From Oceanobacillus jeddahensis (GTDB taxonomy: Bacteria > Bacillota > Bacilli > Bacillales > Amphibacillaceae): a stretch of DNA of 64,000 nt. Within the stretch, counting starts at the first letter, position 1, and every line of letters begins with the position of its first letter. The position numbers and the translations under genes were made by a program. The DNA is taken from the NCBI RefSeq assembly GCF_000750635.1, contig NZ_CCDM010000001.1, forward strand, positions 620,001 to 684,000, written 5' to 3'. Positions 26,166 through 34,584 of this stretch are shown here, piece after piece. The notes under the pieces are model-generated. The model had not been told where the DNA came from. It searched no databases and saw nothing but the letters and a program-made list of their open reading frames with translations.

Positions 26166-27425
26166 TTAACTATCTAATATGGATAAGTCTCCTGTGATCG
26201 CATCAATAGCATAAGCACCACTTGTTACCTTTCCACATAATTGATACATTTTAGTTTGCTGATCATAAACATATACAGGCTCTACTTCCATATACTCATA
26301 TAAACGCTCAGCAGCTGTTTCTACATTTATTTTCACCGCTTCCGCTTCTTCAAAGAAGTCAAAGGCTTCTAGAAGGGAGGAGGGATCCATATAATTTTCA
26401 ACTTTTAATGTCTCTGGATGAATCCACAGCATTAAGGATGGATAAATAACCTTTGGTGTAGCTTCCGCAGGATCTAATCGTGCTAATATATAACCCCGTT
26501 CACGTTTTACAGAGGTTAAACGCCAAAGACCACTATCGTCCGGGAACTCCATCCGCAGCATGTTTGTAATTTCTGGCAGGATTTCCTCCACTGCCTCATC
26601 CGAAATAGGCAGGTTATTATCTTGGAGTGCTCTTTTTTGAAAAACTTCTTCTTCTGTAAATGAATATTTTAAATCAATTTCTTTTTCCTCAAATTTCTCA
26701 ATAGAAGGCTCCTGCCAAGTTAAAATCGTATGGAGAGGTTTATAAGAAAGATTATTCTCTATCTTATCAAAATAGATGACAGCATCAGAACTCTGATTCG
26801 GAACAAGGAAGCTGGATATAACGTATAGGGGCTTCCAAGCCGCACTTGATTCGTCAGGGACTTCTATAAGCTTACAATGCTGTTTTGCTAAAGGTTGTAT
26901 AACCTCATCTACTAAATTAAAAGGTTCCCATTGGATTTGTGACTCATCGGCAAACATTCCCTGTATGTAAAAGCTGGATAATAGTCCGTCTTCATTAAAG
27001 GAAATATCAATGGTTCCTCCAGGAAAGAGTCTGATATTATCCACAGCTGCATGAAAAGCGATTCTTTCTTTTGTTTCATTTACAAGCTTGAATTGTCTGC
27101 CATATTCTAATTGAGTCAGGTCTTCAACCCATTCAATCATAGCTTCCATGTTATCCACCTGTGGAAACACTTCAGCAGGTAATAAGTTTTTTTCATTCAC
27201 AAATACAATATGAATCCATTTTTGTGTTTCAATATCCACATCTATTACAATGGCTCCGTCTGGATTTAAATCATCATTTTTTATGACGCCGTTTGGTAAC
27301 CATGTCATGCTTAAATCTATTTTGTCCTCCTCATGTAGAAGGAAATCATAACTCTCTAAATAAAAATCATTTAATTGAAATTGTTCACGTGTTTTTTCAA
27401 TTAATTCTTCTGTAACAGGATACAT
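26166..27425 (-). CDS. hypothetical protein with PepSY/YcdB-like repeats
   Basis: A 419-residue soluble acidic protein with no signal peptide or membrane helix. Several beta-rich segments resemble one another, and the chain ends in a PepSY/YcdB-like phrase (VYVYDQQTKMYQLCGKVTSGAYAIDAITGDLSIL). This suggests a relation to the DUF4901 (YcdB/YcdC) group, but I do not recognise it with confidence and assign no function. I moved the start to the ATG at 27425, which follows GCGAGGT; the frame extends 15 codons further upstream without a better signal. It is monocistronic on the minus strand. Confidence 0.55.
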   Translation of the reverse strand: MYPVTEELIEKTREQFQLNDFYLESYDFLLHEEDKIDLSMTWLPNGVIKNDDLNPDGAIVIDVDIETQKWIHIVFVNEKNLLPAEVFPQVDNMEAMIEWVEDLTQLEYGRQFKLVNETKERIAFHAAVDNIRLFPGGTIDISFNEDGLLSSFYIQGMFADESQIQWEPFNLVDEVIQPLAKQHCKLIEVPDESSAAWKPLYVISSFLVPNQSSDAVIYFDKIENNLSYKPLHTILTWQEPSIEKFEEKEIDLKYSFTEEEVFQKRALQDNNLPISDEAVEEILPEITNMLRMEFPDDSGLWRLTSVKRERGYILARLDPAEATPKVIYPSLMLWIHPETLKVENYMDPSSLLEAFDFFEEAEAVKINVETAAERLYEYMEVEPVYVYDQQTKMYQLCGKVTSGAYAIDAITGDLSILDS

Positions 27426-27498
27426 ATCAATACCTCGCTTTTGACTTTTAGAATGATTAAAGTATAACATGCTAGATAGCCTTTCTAAAGAAAGGCAA

Positions 27499-27539
27499 AA
27501 TAAAAACGGCTTCGAATCGTGTCCGACGCCGTTTTTATT
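27499..27539 (-). terminator. terminator of the amidase gene
   Basis: Perfect 12-bp arms (AATAAAAACGGC at 27499-27510 and complement at 27528-27539), just downstream of the leftward amidase stop. The arms are A/T-rich at the base and may work in both directions. Confidence 0.75.
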
Positions 27540-27549
27540 ATCATACCAA

Positions 27550-28710
27550 TTAATTATTCAAATGATTAATAAGTCCGTTAGTAATTGCACGAGCTACACT
27601 AGATTGATAGTCACCTGTCTGTACGACGGTTAAATCATGTGGATTTGTAATATATCCAAGCTCAATCAACACAGACGGAGCGTTTGTTTCTTGAAGCACT
27701 TTATATCCTGCTTGCTGTGTCCCTCTGGATGGTAAGGAAACAGTAGACGATAGCGTGCTGTTAAGTGAGCTGGCCAATGCAGCGTCTGAATCGGAATTAT
27801 AATAAGTAGTTACGCCACTAACTGGTACAGCAGAGAAACTGTCATAATGTAAACTGATAAAAGCATCGGTATTATAGCTATTACTAGTTTGTACTCTTTC
27901 GTCTAATGAAATAAAATAATCACCGCTTCTTGTCGTGATCACATTTGCTCCAGCTTCTTCAAGCTGTTGAACGACATAATCTGCTGTTGATGTGACAACA
28001 TCTTTTTCATAAATATTGTTTAACCCGATCGCGCCAGGGTCTTTTCCTCCATGGCCAGGATCAATCACAATGTTATACCCGGATAGAGATCCAGAACTGC
28101 TAGATTGTGTTTGAGCTGCCTCTACAGTTGGAGCAGAATCTTGGGATGTTTCTTCTTCACTTACATTACCATCTGTAGTCAACCAAGATGCGATCCATCC
28201 TGTTTCTCCATCACCTAAGGAAACTTCAAGCCAATCTCCTGAAGTAGAGGCGACATCATAGACATCTCCTTGATAAGCATAGGAAATAATTGTATCAGAT
28301 GTACTTGGACCGGAACGAACATAAATGCTGTCGGCAGAAACAGTCACTGCTCCAGAGCTACTGTCAGCTGTTTCTTCTGTTGTTTGTTCATCTGAAGTTA
28401 CTTCTTCTGCTGGTGCTTCTTCCTGGTTAGAGTTTCCAGTTGGAATAAGATGATGTTTTGCAATCCAAACAGGTTCCCCGCCGTAATAAGTCTGTACCCA
28501 ACCATGTTGTTCGTCAAAAGCGTTTATTTGGTCTCCCTTTGTAAACTGACCAACAAGAGAAGCGTTATTAGATGGCTCGCTTCGAATGTTTAAAACAGGT
28601 GAGCTTACTTCATAACTATCACTGTTTGCGAAGCTTATACTTGGTAAGAAAAAACTAATTATAAATAAAATTGCTATCAATAGATAAACTCTTTTTGTTT
28701 TCTTTTCCAT
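27550..28710 (-). CDS. secreted N-acetylmuramoyl-L-alanine amidase with two SH3b domains
   Basis: A 386-residue exported peptidoglycan hydrolase that cleaves the MurNAc-L-Ala bond. It has a signal peptide (cleavage near ISFA-NS). An SH3b domain (about 32-90; LNIRSEPSNNASLVGQF) and a second SH3b (about 120-178; IYVRSGPSTSDTIISY) are separated and followed by Ser/Glu/Thr-rich linkers. The Amidase_3 zinc domain spans about 213-385. The zinc ligands and catalytic Glu are visible: DPGHGG (His), YEKD (Glu), SLHYDS (His), LIELGYI (Glu). The build is like B. subtilis YrvJ but with fewer SH3 repeats. The ribosome binding site is GAGGAGG before ATG 28710. Confidence 0.92.
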   Translation of the reverse strand: MEKKTKRVYLLIAILFIISFFLPSISFANSDSYEVSSPVLNIRSEPSNNASLVGQFTKGDQINAFDEQHGWVQTYYGGEPVWIAKHHLIPTGNSNQEEAPAEEVTSDEQTTEETADSSSGAVTVSADSIYVRSGPSTSDTIISYAYQGDVYDVASTSGDWLEVSLGDGETGWIASWLTTDGNVSEEETSQDSAPTVEAAQTQSSSSGSLSGYNIVIDPGHGGKDPGAIGLNNIYEKDVVTSTADYVVQQLEEAGANVITTRSGDYFISLDERVQTSNSYNTDAFISLHYDSFSAVPVSGVTTYYNSDSDAALASSLNSTLSSTVSLPSRGTQQAGYKVLQETNAPSVLIELGYITNPHDLTVVQTGDYQSSVARAITNGLINHLNN

Positions 28711-28897
28711 TGAATCCTCCTCTAGTTGTAAAATTAATTACATGATTGGATACTAATAGAATAGCCTAAACAAAGAAGAGTTTAAACCTCCAATCGTAAA
28801 AATAATCAAAAAAGACTAGCATTTTGATATTCTTTTAGGATTAATTAGTTATTTTGGGAACTATATAAGTTGAAATAAAAATTGTATCCTCTAGCAT

Positions 28898-29100
28898 TCG
28901 CTTCGGAAAAACACTACGCTTTCCAGGGGCTTGCCAATCAGCGCAGACAGAAGCATAGTCGCACTTATGTCTGTGGTAGAAAAAGAAGACCACTTTTTCT
29001 GCGGGGTCTTCACACTGGGGCTGGGGCTGCGATTACTCGCCCCATCGAAGAACTTTTGCGATTACTCGTCCCATCAAAACCGTCGCTGGTTACAGTGCTT
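28898..29100 (-). repeat. repeat family C, copy 2, fused to the GGGACGAGTAATCGCA module
   Basis: On the minus strand the block reads module (two CGAGTAATCGCA units, about 29014-29090), then AGACCCCGCAGAAAAAG, and ends GGAAAGCGTAGTGTTTTTC as in the copy at 10181-10294. Confidence 0.55.
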
Positions 29101-29332
29101 AACCACATAATAAATGATTGATTATGTTAGAGAAAAAGATAGATTTAATAATTCAACCTATATAGAAAGCACAAAACTTTCTTATTTGTGCGTCGTGGAG
29201 GATGCAAGATTTTAGCAATCCTGCCTGTCATAAGTATTTTTAAATCAGGATTTCAGCGATTTTAATGCTATGTGTATTTTAACGAAGCCGTTATTCAGCT
29301 AAAAATTTACATTTATTTCATAGTAAAAGGGC

Positions 29333-29361
29333 TTTAAGAAAGCTTATTTTGCTTTCTTAAA
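29333..29361 (-). terminator. hairpin behind the flavin-reductase gene
   Basis: Arms TTTAAGAAAGC (29333-29343) and complement (29351-29361), 16 bases past the leftward stop codon. Confidence 0.6.
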
Positions 29362-29376
29362 AACCCATTTAACTTT

Positions 29377-29919
29377 CTAATCATCTGCAAAAGAAAGTAA
29401 TGTTGAAGCAGCTTTAAAAGCTTTTTTATCGTTTAATATATCACCTGGTTTACGTGCTTTTCCAATAACATAGCCTGCAAAATGCATTTTATAAAAATCA
29501 CATATATATTGAAATTGCTGAATAAGCGGCAGTCCTTTTATAAATGGATTATCACCGCCTACGATAATAAGATATACTTTTTTTTGTGATAGTTTCTCTC
29601 TGAAATCAGGATAGTCCGAATCTCTTAATATTTGCGACCACCGATCAATAAATAGCTTCATAAGTGCAGACATACTATACCAATAAATAGGCGTAGCAAA
29701 AACAATGGTATCATGCTCTAAAAGGAGATCAATCAGTTTTGTATGATCATCATTTACTGGTGTAAAACCACCCGCCTCATGTCTTTGATCAATAATTGGA
29801 TAAATCGTATAGTCTCGTAAATAAACATGGGTGCCTTGGGTTTTAGGTACGGCTTCATAGGTGAGTAGTTCAGTGTTACTGTTCTTACGTGTCGATCCAT
29901 GGAAAACAATAATGCTCAT
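29377..29919 (-). CDS. NADPH-dependent FMN reductase / flavodoxin-like oxidoreductase
   Basis: A 180-residue flavodoxin-fold protein. The FMN-phosphate loop is FHGSTRKNSNTE. FATPIYWYSMSALMKLFIDRW is the hallmark loop of the NADPH-dependent FMN reductase group (YwqN-like), and YLIIVGGDNP follows. It probably reduces FMN or quinone-like compounds. The ATG at 29919 is the start because AGAAGGAGG is correctly spaced to it; the ATG at 29925 abuts the ribosome binding site. It is monocistronic. Confidence 0.85.
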   Translation of the reverse strand: MSIIVFHGSTRKNSNTELLTYEAVPKTQGTHVYLRDYTIYPIIDQRHEAGGFTPVNDDHTKLIDLLLEHDTIVFATPIYWYSMSALMKLFIDRWSQILRDSDYPDFREKLSQKKVYLIIVGGDNPFIKGLPLIQQFQYICDFYKMHFAGYVIGKARKPGDILNDKKAFKAASTLLSFADD

Positions 29920-30101
29920 AAACATCCTCCTTCTATTATTGGAGAAACGGGGAGAGGAAATAAAGATAGCAGCTTATCTTAAATGATATTAACTTATCTG
30001 AATTATGCTCTTATTTAAAAGAAGTTTTTGCCTTCTTTACTTAAAAAGCAATATGATAAAGGATATGTATGCTTCTCTCTGTGTATGCATGAAGATAAAA
30101 A

Positions 30102-30136
30102 ATGGAGATAGCAGCAAGCCTTGCTGCTATCTCCAT
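30102..30136 (-). terminator. terminator of the ABC exporter operon
   Basis: Perfect 16-bp arms 30102-30117 and 30121-30136 with a three-base loop, A-run on the left and T-run on the right, directly after the leftward permease stop. It can work in both directions. Confidence 0.85.
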
Positions 30137-30144
30137 TTTTTTAA

Positions 30145-31374
30145 TCAGGTACGAATCCATTTCCAAATTTCTTTCGGGGTTGCATTTTTTCCATATAAAA
30201 GAATGCCTACTTTGAAAATCTTTCCGGCAATCTTCATGAAAATAAAGATACTTAAAACAATGACTGCAAGTGAAATTATAATCTCTATCCATGGCCAATT
30301 ATCTAACATGGTCAACCGCATAAGCAAAACAGAAGGAGCAGTGAATGGGATATAAGTGCTTACTGTAGCAATGATGCCGTCTGGATTACTAATTACCGGT
30401 GCAATAATGATAAATGGAACGAACGGAAGCATCATCACAAATCCCTGTAAATTACCGGCACTAGAAACGTCAGACATGGTTGCTCCGACACCTACGAAAA
30501 TGGCAGCAAACATCAGATAGCTCAAGAGAGCGATAAATACAAATAAAATCGTTCTTGGTACCAGGAGATATTCTAAAATTGGAATATCTGTCTGCCAAAT
30601 AATAAATGGCAGCAAGACAATAATATAGACGGAAACTTGAATAAGGCCTAATATAAAATAACCAAAAATTTTTCCTTGCATTAGTTCTGACGGGGTTAAA
30701 GAAGATAAAATAATTTCTGCAATTTTATCTTTCTTCTCTTGAGAAGCACTTTGGAAAATAGCCATTCCGGTAAATGTAATAGAAAGCATGATCACACCGG
30801 CAAAAACGCCTGGCAAAATACTTCCCCAAGGGTCTTCTAAAGCAGCAACTGTATTTTCTTCTCCTGCATTTGCTTCTTCCTGGTTTGTACCTTCAACAAA
30901 AACAACAGGCTCAAGCAGTTGATTTATTTCCCGTTCACTAAGTCCGGAATCCTCCGCTTTTATTGCCTGGAGAGGAACAGTTAAAGCCTGTAATTGCCCA
31001 GGAAATAATGGATCAGATTCATCACTTGTAAAGGTGGCAATTCGATTCTCTTCTAAGGACTGTTCGTTGATAAACAGGTAAGCAGTGTATGGTTCTTCAA
31101 CCTCTGTTACTTCTGTTTTTAGCGTGTCGGTGGGATGGAGCTCCCAGCCGAAGCCGTGTTCCATGTTAATTGCTTCGATTTCTTCAAATATCCCTAAATC
31201 TTCATTCACATAGACAGTCATATTTTCAGTGTCTTCTGAATCTGAAGAAAACAGAGAGCTTAGAAAGAAAAATAAAATAAATAAAACTGGAGTAATAAAT
31301 AAACCGATCACAAATGTTTTATTTTTTAAATTCCGTTTGATTTCCCATTTTGCTACTTTTAAGGAATTTTGCAT
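30145..31374 (-). CDS. ABC exporter permease (YhaP/NatB-like)
   Basis: A 409-residue ABC-2-type permease. It has an N-terminal membrane helix (KNKTFVIGLFITPVLFILFFFL), an extracytoplasmic domain of roughly 150 residues rich in Glu, then five to six helices including GVFAGVIMLSITFTGMAIFQSASQEKKDKIAEIILSSLTPSELMQGK, typical of the NatB/YhaP Na+-efflux-like group. ATG 31374 is used because GGAAGGAGG lies 8 bases upstream; the open frame continues 17 codons further. It follows the ATPase gene with a single-base gap. The substrate is unproven; Na+ or peptide/antibiotic export are both described for relatives. Confidence 0.85.
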   Translation of the reverse strand: MQNSLKVAKWEIKRNLKNKTFVIGLFITPVLFILFFFLSSLFSSDSEDTENMTVYVNEDLGIFEEIEAINMEHGFGWELHPTDTLKTEVTEVEEPYTAYLFINEQSLEENRIATFTSDESDPLFPGQLQALTVPLQAIKAEDSGLSEREINQLLEPVVFVEGTNQEEANAGEENTVAALEDPWGSILPGVFAGVIMLSITFTGMAIFQSASQEKKDKIAEIILSSLTPSELMQGKIFGYFILGLIQVSVYIIVLLPFIIWQTDIPILEYLLVPRTILFVFIALLSYLMFAAIFVGVGATMSDVSSAGNLQGFVMMLPFVPFIIIAPVISNPDGIIATVSTYIPFTAPSVLLMRLTMLDNWPWIEIIISLAVIVLSIFIFMKIAGKIFKVGILLYGKNATPKEIWKWIRT

Positions 31375-31375
31375 C

Positions 31376-32302
31376 CTATGAACCTCCTTCCTGCGAAATA
31401 AGATGCTTATCCGTGGCAATATCAATGAAAATTTCGTGAAGAGAGATCCGATTAATATGTAGCTCCTGTATATCTAAGTCAACAGGCAATTGCTTTAACC
31501 AATGATGCGGAACAACACCTTTTTGTAAGTGGAGAATGGTGCGGGTGCCCTGATATTCAATTCGATCGATTTCCGGAATTTTTTCTAACAAGGCGGGCGG
31601 ATTTTCCCCATGTAATATACACTTAAAATTGGCATATTGTTTTTTCACTTCATCTAATGTTCCATAAATTACTTTCTGGCCATGCTGTATCATAAAGAGA
31701 CGGTCACACATTTGTTCAACAAGGTTCATTTGGTGCGAGGAAAGTAGTATTGCTGTTCCGTTCGCGGCTAATGAAGAAATTTCTTCTTTGAAAACTTCTT
31801 GGCTGACAGGATCCAGACCGGAAAAAGGTTCATCCAGAATTAACAGGTCCGGTTCATGAAGGATAGAACCGATAAATTGCACTTTTTGACTCATTCCTTT
31901 GGAGAGCTCTTCAACAGAAGTATTTTCTTTTCCTTCTAAATCAAATTTCTTTAAATACTTCAGTACCCGTTCCTTCGCTTTGCTTATAGGGTAATCCTTC
32001 AAATCAGCGAGGTATAAGAGGATATCCATTACTTTTACATCTTTATAGAGGCCTCTTTCTTCGGGGAGATAACCAATTTTTGATTTGGGAATGCCTTCTC
32101 CTGTCTGCTGATGAAAGTGAATTTCACCGCTGTCTGGATACATAATTCCCATAATATTGCGGATGGTAGTAGATTTTCCTGCTCCGTTCGGGCCCAGTAT
32201 AGCCATGATTTCCCCACGGTGAACTTCAAAGGAAATTCCTTTTAGAGCTTCTTTATCCTTAAAGGATTTTTTAAGGTTCTGAACACTTAATAAGGTATCC
32301 AC
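31376..32302 (-). CDS. ABC exporter ATP-binding protein (YhaQ/NatA-like)
   Basis: A 308-residue ATPase with Walker A GPNGAGKST, Q-loop region GYLPEERGLY, signature LSKGMSQKVQ (LSxGM variant common in this exporter group), Walker B LLILDEPFSGLDP and H-loop SSHQM. It has the ~80-residue C-terminal extension of DrrA/NatA-type proteins. The start is GTG 32302 with AAGGAG nine bases upstream; the open frame extends 15 codons further without a start signal. It forms a two-gene operon with the permease at 30145. Confidence 0.88.
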   Translation of the reverse strand: MDTLLSVQNLKKSFKDKEALKGISFEVHRGEIMAILGPNGAGKSTTIRNIMGIMYPDSGEIHFHQQTGEGIPKSKIGYLPEERGLYKDVKVMDILLYLADLKDYPISKAKERVLKYLKKFDLEGKENTSVEELSKGMSQKVQFIGSILHEPDLLILDEPFSGLDPVSQEVFKEEISSLAANGTAILLSSHQMNLVEQMCDRLFMIQHGQKVIYGTLDEVKKQYANFKCILHGENPPALLEKIPEIDRIEYQGTRTILHLQKGVVPHHWLKQLPVDLDIQELHINRISLHEIFIDIATDKHLISQEGGS

Positions 32303-32679
32303 ATAAAACAACTCCTTTTTAATCACATGATAAAACAAAATGTTCATTTTTTAGCCGCAAAATGTTTCTGATCCGTGACTGGCCGCCCCAGCAGAAACAT
32401 TTGTGATTATCTGCCTAAATATACTCACTTAGCTCTTAAATAAAGGACAATATTCAGTGGCCGTTCTTTTACATCGGTCAATAAATATTAGCCCCTGCTT
32501 AGGCTGGAAAAGAATACGAACGTATAACCATAATAGAAACGAAAATTCTTCTTACTTTATTGTACGAAGCTGTTATTTATATGGTTTCAAAAAGTTTGAT
32601 TTTTTCTGGAATTTATTCCCTGAATCAAGATAGTTTGTCAGGGGTAATATATATTTCAATGTTTATTCTAATCGCTTCT
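32303..32679. other. intergenic stretch with one long-arm inverted repeat
   Basis: Contains AAATGTTTCTG (32360-32370) and its complement (32392-32402), a hairpin of unclear role, and otherwise AT-rich sequence between the start of the leftward exporter operon and the end of the leftward DUF2812 gene. No gene seen. Confidence 0.35.
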
Positions 32680-33390
32680 TCACTTGCTATGATAGAGGGA
32701 CATAGCTCCCCGAATAGCAGCTGGAAGTGCAATTCCTCCAATAATCATAGCTGCCAGAAAGCGAATTGCAAAACCTGCATCCCCAACGATGAACATAATA
32801 AGTATAATAGTGGAAAAACAGAGCAGGGGAGGTATCATCTTCGCGAGATTGGCCAGCCGGTATTTTCCTTCTGTTTTCCACTTGGTGGAGTACGTTACAA
32901 CTGTAGTCCAGAAAGCTGGAACGGCAATTCCACTGAAAATAACAGCTGCTACTAAAAGTATAGATTGCAGAATGCCAGAGCTCATGATTGCTCCAATCCA
33001 GACCAGGGCAGTTATGAAAACTAATGGAATTGTCAATTTAGTCATGAAATCACTGGAGTTTTTATATTTTTCTACAGTAGTATCGGAGTCACTATAAATT
33101 GGTTTTGTCCCTGGATCTGCCCGAAATAAATGGATATCTGCACTTGAAGCAACGTGGGACCATCCGGAAGACGTGAAAAAGTCAAAGTATTCCGCTTCTT
33201 CTTCCTCTCCTAATAAACGATAATCAATGCTGTAGATATAATCCGAGCTCTCTCCTTTTTCAAGTGTGTACCCCATGAATTTGAAGTCATTAACATGCCA
33301 GCCCTTCAAAGATAATTGACGTAATTTTTTCATGTCCTTCTCTTCAGAAAAAGCTAATCCGCCAGACATCATATATTTTGTTTGTCTCAT
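32680..33390 (-). CDS. DUF2812 membrane protein
   Basis: A 236-residue protein. The N-terminal ~115 residues carry the DUF2812 pattern (KYMMSGGLAFSEEKDMKKLRQLSLKGWHV, then YSIDYRLLGEEEEAEYFDFFTSSGWSHV, with an RADPGTKPIYSD end). Four predicted membrane helices fill the rest. DUF2812 genes commonly follow PadR-family regulators, as here, where the start overlaps the PadR stop by a few bases. The biochemical role is unknown; a membrane stress or antibiotic-response function is often suspected. It has a GAAGGAGG ribosome binding site. Confidence 0.8.
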   Translation of the reverse strand: MRQTKYMMSGGLAFSEEKDMKKLRQLSLKGWHVNDFKFMGYTLEKGESSDYIYSIDYRLLGEEEEAEYFDFFTSSGWSHVASSADIHLFRADPGTKPIYSDSDTTVEKYKNSSDFMTKLTIPLVFITALVWIGAIMSSGILQSILLVAAVIFSGIAVPAFWTTVVTYSTKWKTEGKYRLANLAKMIPPLLCFSTIILIMFIVGDAGFAIRFLAAMIIGGIALPAAIRGAMSLYHSK

Positions 33391-33704
33391 TCTTCATCCT
33401 CCTTCAGTCCGGTTTCTGCTAATTGAATCATTTGTTTTCTCAGCTTTAAATCCTCTTCTAATACTTTTCTGCCATTTTCGGTAAGTAGATATGTTTTCCG
33501 TCTTGAATCTGATCCGTCATGTAAATAAATCCATTCTTGTTTTAACAGTTTTTTTATAATCGTGTACATGGAAGCAGGTCCTATCGTAATAGACCCATGT
33601 GTTGTTTCTTCAATGAGACTCATAATGGCATAGCCATGTCTTGGTTTTGTTAAAGCAGCCATAATATAAAACATGGAATCTGTTAATTGCTCCGTATTTT
33701 TCAA
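33387..33704 (-). CDS. PadR-family transcriptional regulator
   Basis: A 105-residue winged-helix repressor of the short PadR subgroup. The family core is present: FYIMAALTKPRHGYAIMSLIEE, then GPASMYTIIKKLLKQEWI, then RRKTYLLTENGRKVLEEDL. The start is TTG 33704 after TAGGAGGT. It is translationally coupled to the DUF2812 gene that it probably represses together with itself; twin palindromes sit upstream. Confidence 0.9.
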   Translation of the reverse strand: MKNTEQLTDSMFYIMAALTKPRHGYAIMSLIEETTHGSITIGPASMYTIIKKLLKQEWIYLHDGSDSRRKTYLLTENGRKVLEEDLKLRKQMIQLAETGLKEDEE

Positions 33705-33731
33705 CTAATTACCTCCTATATCACTTGAAGA

Positions 33732-33781
33732 TATATCATAATGTGATATAGTTGTCTACAGTTATATCATATTTTGATATA
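33732..33781 (-). promoter_or_regulatory. twin PadR-type operators
   Basis: Two 19-mers, TATATCATAATGTGATATA (33732-33750) and TATATCATATTTTGATATA (33763-33781), identical except at three central positions. Their starts are 31 bp apart, three helical turns, directly upstream of the padR gene. Confidence 0.7.
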
Positions 33782-33787
33782 TTAATA

Positions 33788-34244
33788 ACTCAACTTTCTT
33801 ACCTTAAACAGTAACTTCATTTCCAGAGACACAGGAGTTGATTGTTTCTTTGATAACTTCCTAGGCAAAGAAGAGAAGGTGTAGTGTAGAATACCGCTGC
33901 GGCGGACCGTTTTGCTTTCCGACGTACAACGGTTTTGATGGGGAGAGTAACCGCAAAAGCTCTTCGGTGGGGTGAGTAATCGCGGCCCCAACCCCAGGAC
34001 GTTGCGACTTTAGTCTGCCTAGGGGCACGCTCTTCAGCTAACTTTTGCCAAGAAGAGCGCTTGGCAAAAGTTAGCTGAAGCCGTCCCCATGGAAAGCGGA
34101 GTGGTTGCCCGGAGCGGAGTCATGCACAATCACCAATTCCAAAATGGCCGGATATGTAACCAAAAAGCAAATACAATAATGAAGAACACGATAATCCTGG
34201 AATAGCAAGATATATATGCTTATTTTAAGCTGCGAAAGTTGAGT
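33788..34244 (+). repeat. intergenic repeat family A, copy 2, carrying the GGGACGAGTAATCGCA module
   Basis: Terminal inverted repeats ACTCAACTTTC (33788-33798) and GAAAGTTGAGT (34234-34244) are perfect. Compared with copy 1 (5128-5739), a ~99-bp module (33920-34018) sits cleanly between GCTTTCC and CTAGGGGCACGC. A large internal palindrome around 34040-34080 contains TTTTGCCAAG. Confidence 0.7.
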
Positions 34245-34438
34245 AAATAATATTTTCATTTGATAAAAAGTATGGATAACTTTTGAACAACTTTATCAAA
34301 CTGATTTAAAATCTGTTATGTCTAAAATCAATAGTGAATGATTTCCTTTGTGCAAAAGGCGATAGAGAGGCAATGAAAAGGACATCTTTCTTTATAATTA
34401 TGAATATCCATTTATTCCCTTCAAATTTCGTTCATAAT

Positions 34439-34456
34439 TTGTGAAATAATTCACAA
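34439..34456. promoter_or_regulatory. Rex-type redox operator
   Basis: TTGTGAAATAATTCACAA is a perfect TTGTGA-N6-TCACAA palindrome, the consensus for the NADH/NAD+-sensing repressor Rex. It ends seven bases before the -35 box of the DoxX promoter. Confidence 0.7.
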
Positions 34457-34462
34457 AAACTA

Positions 34463-34491
34463 TTTACGTATGATCACCTGCATGGTATTAT
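34463..34491 (+). promoter_or_regulatory. sigma-A-type promoter candidate for the DoxX gene
   Basis: TTTACG (34463-34468), 17-base spacer, TATTAT (34486-34491). Confidence 0.55.
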
Positions 34492-34584
34492 AAAAGTGTA
34501 ATAAAGGATATCCTCTATAAATAAATGTGAAATATTGAACAAAAGTTAAAGAAATCATTTTATTAAATAAAGGGAGAGATTAAC

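Larger units (their letters stand above)
28711..29376. other. intergenic region of 666 bp
   Basis: Holds the presumed amidase promoter, a family C repeat with the inverted GGGACGAGTAATCGCA module (28898-29100) and, at the right, the terminator of the flavin-reductase gene. Between 29110 and 29330 I see only AT-rich sequence without features. Confidence 0.4.

Noticed and set aside
28882-29121. 79-codon forward frame in the amidase upstream region
   Set aside because: Consists of family C repeat and module sequence; not protein-like.
32560-32955. 131-codon forward frame overlapping the DUF2812 gene
   Set aside because: Mostly antisense to DUF2812, low-complexity composition and no ribosome binding site.
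34020-34090. Terminator at the palindrome inside repeat family A
   Set aside because: Strong stem, but no T-run and no gene ending there; the same palindrome exists in the other copy, so it is part of the element.
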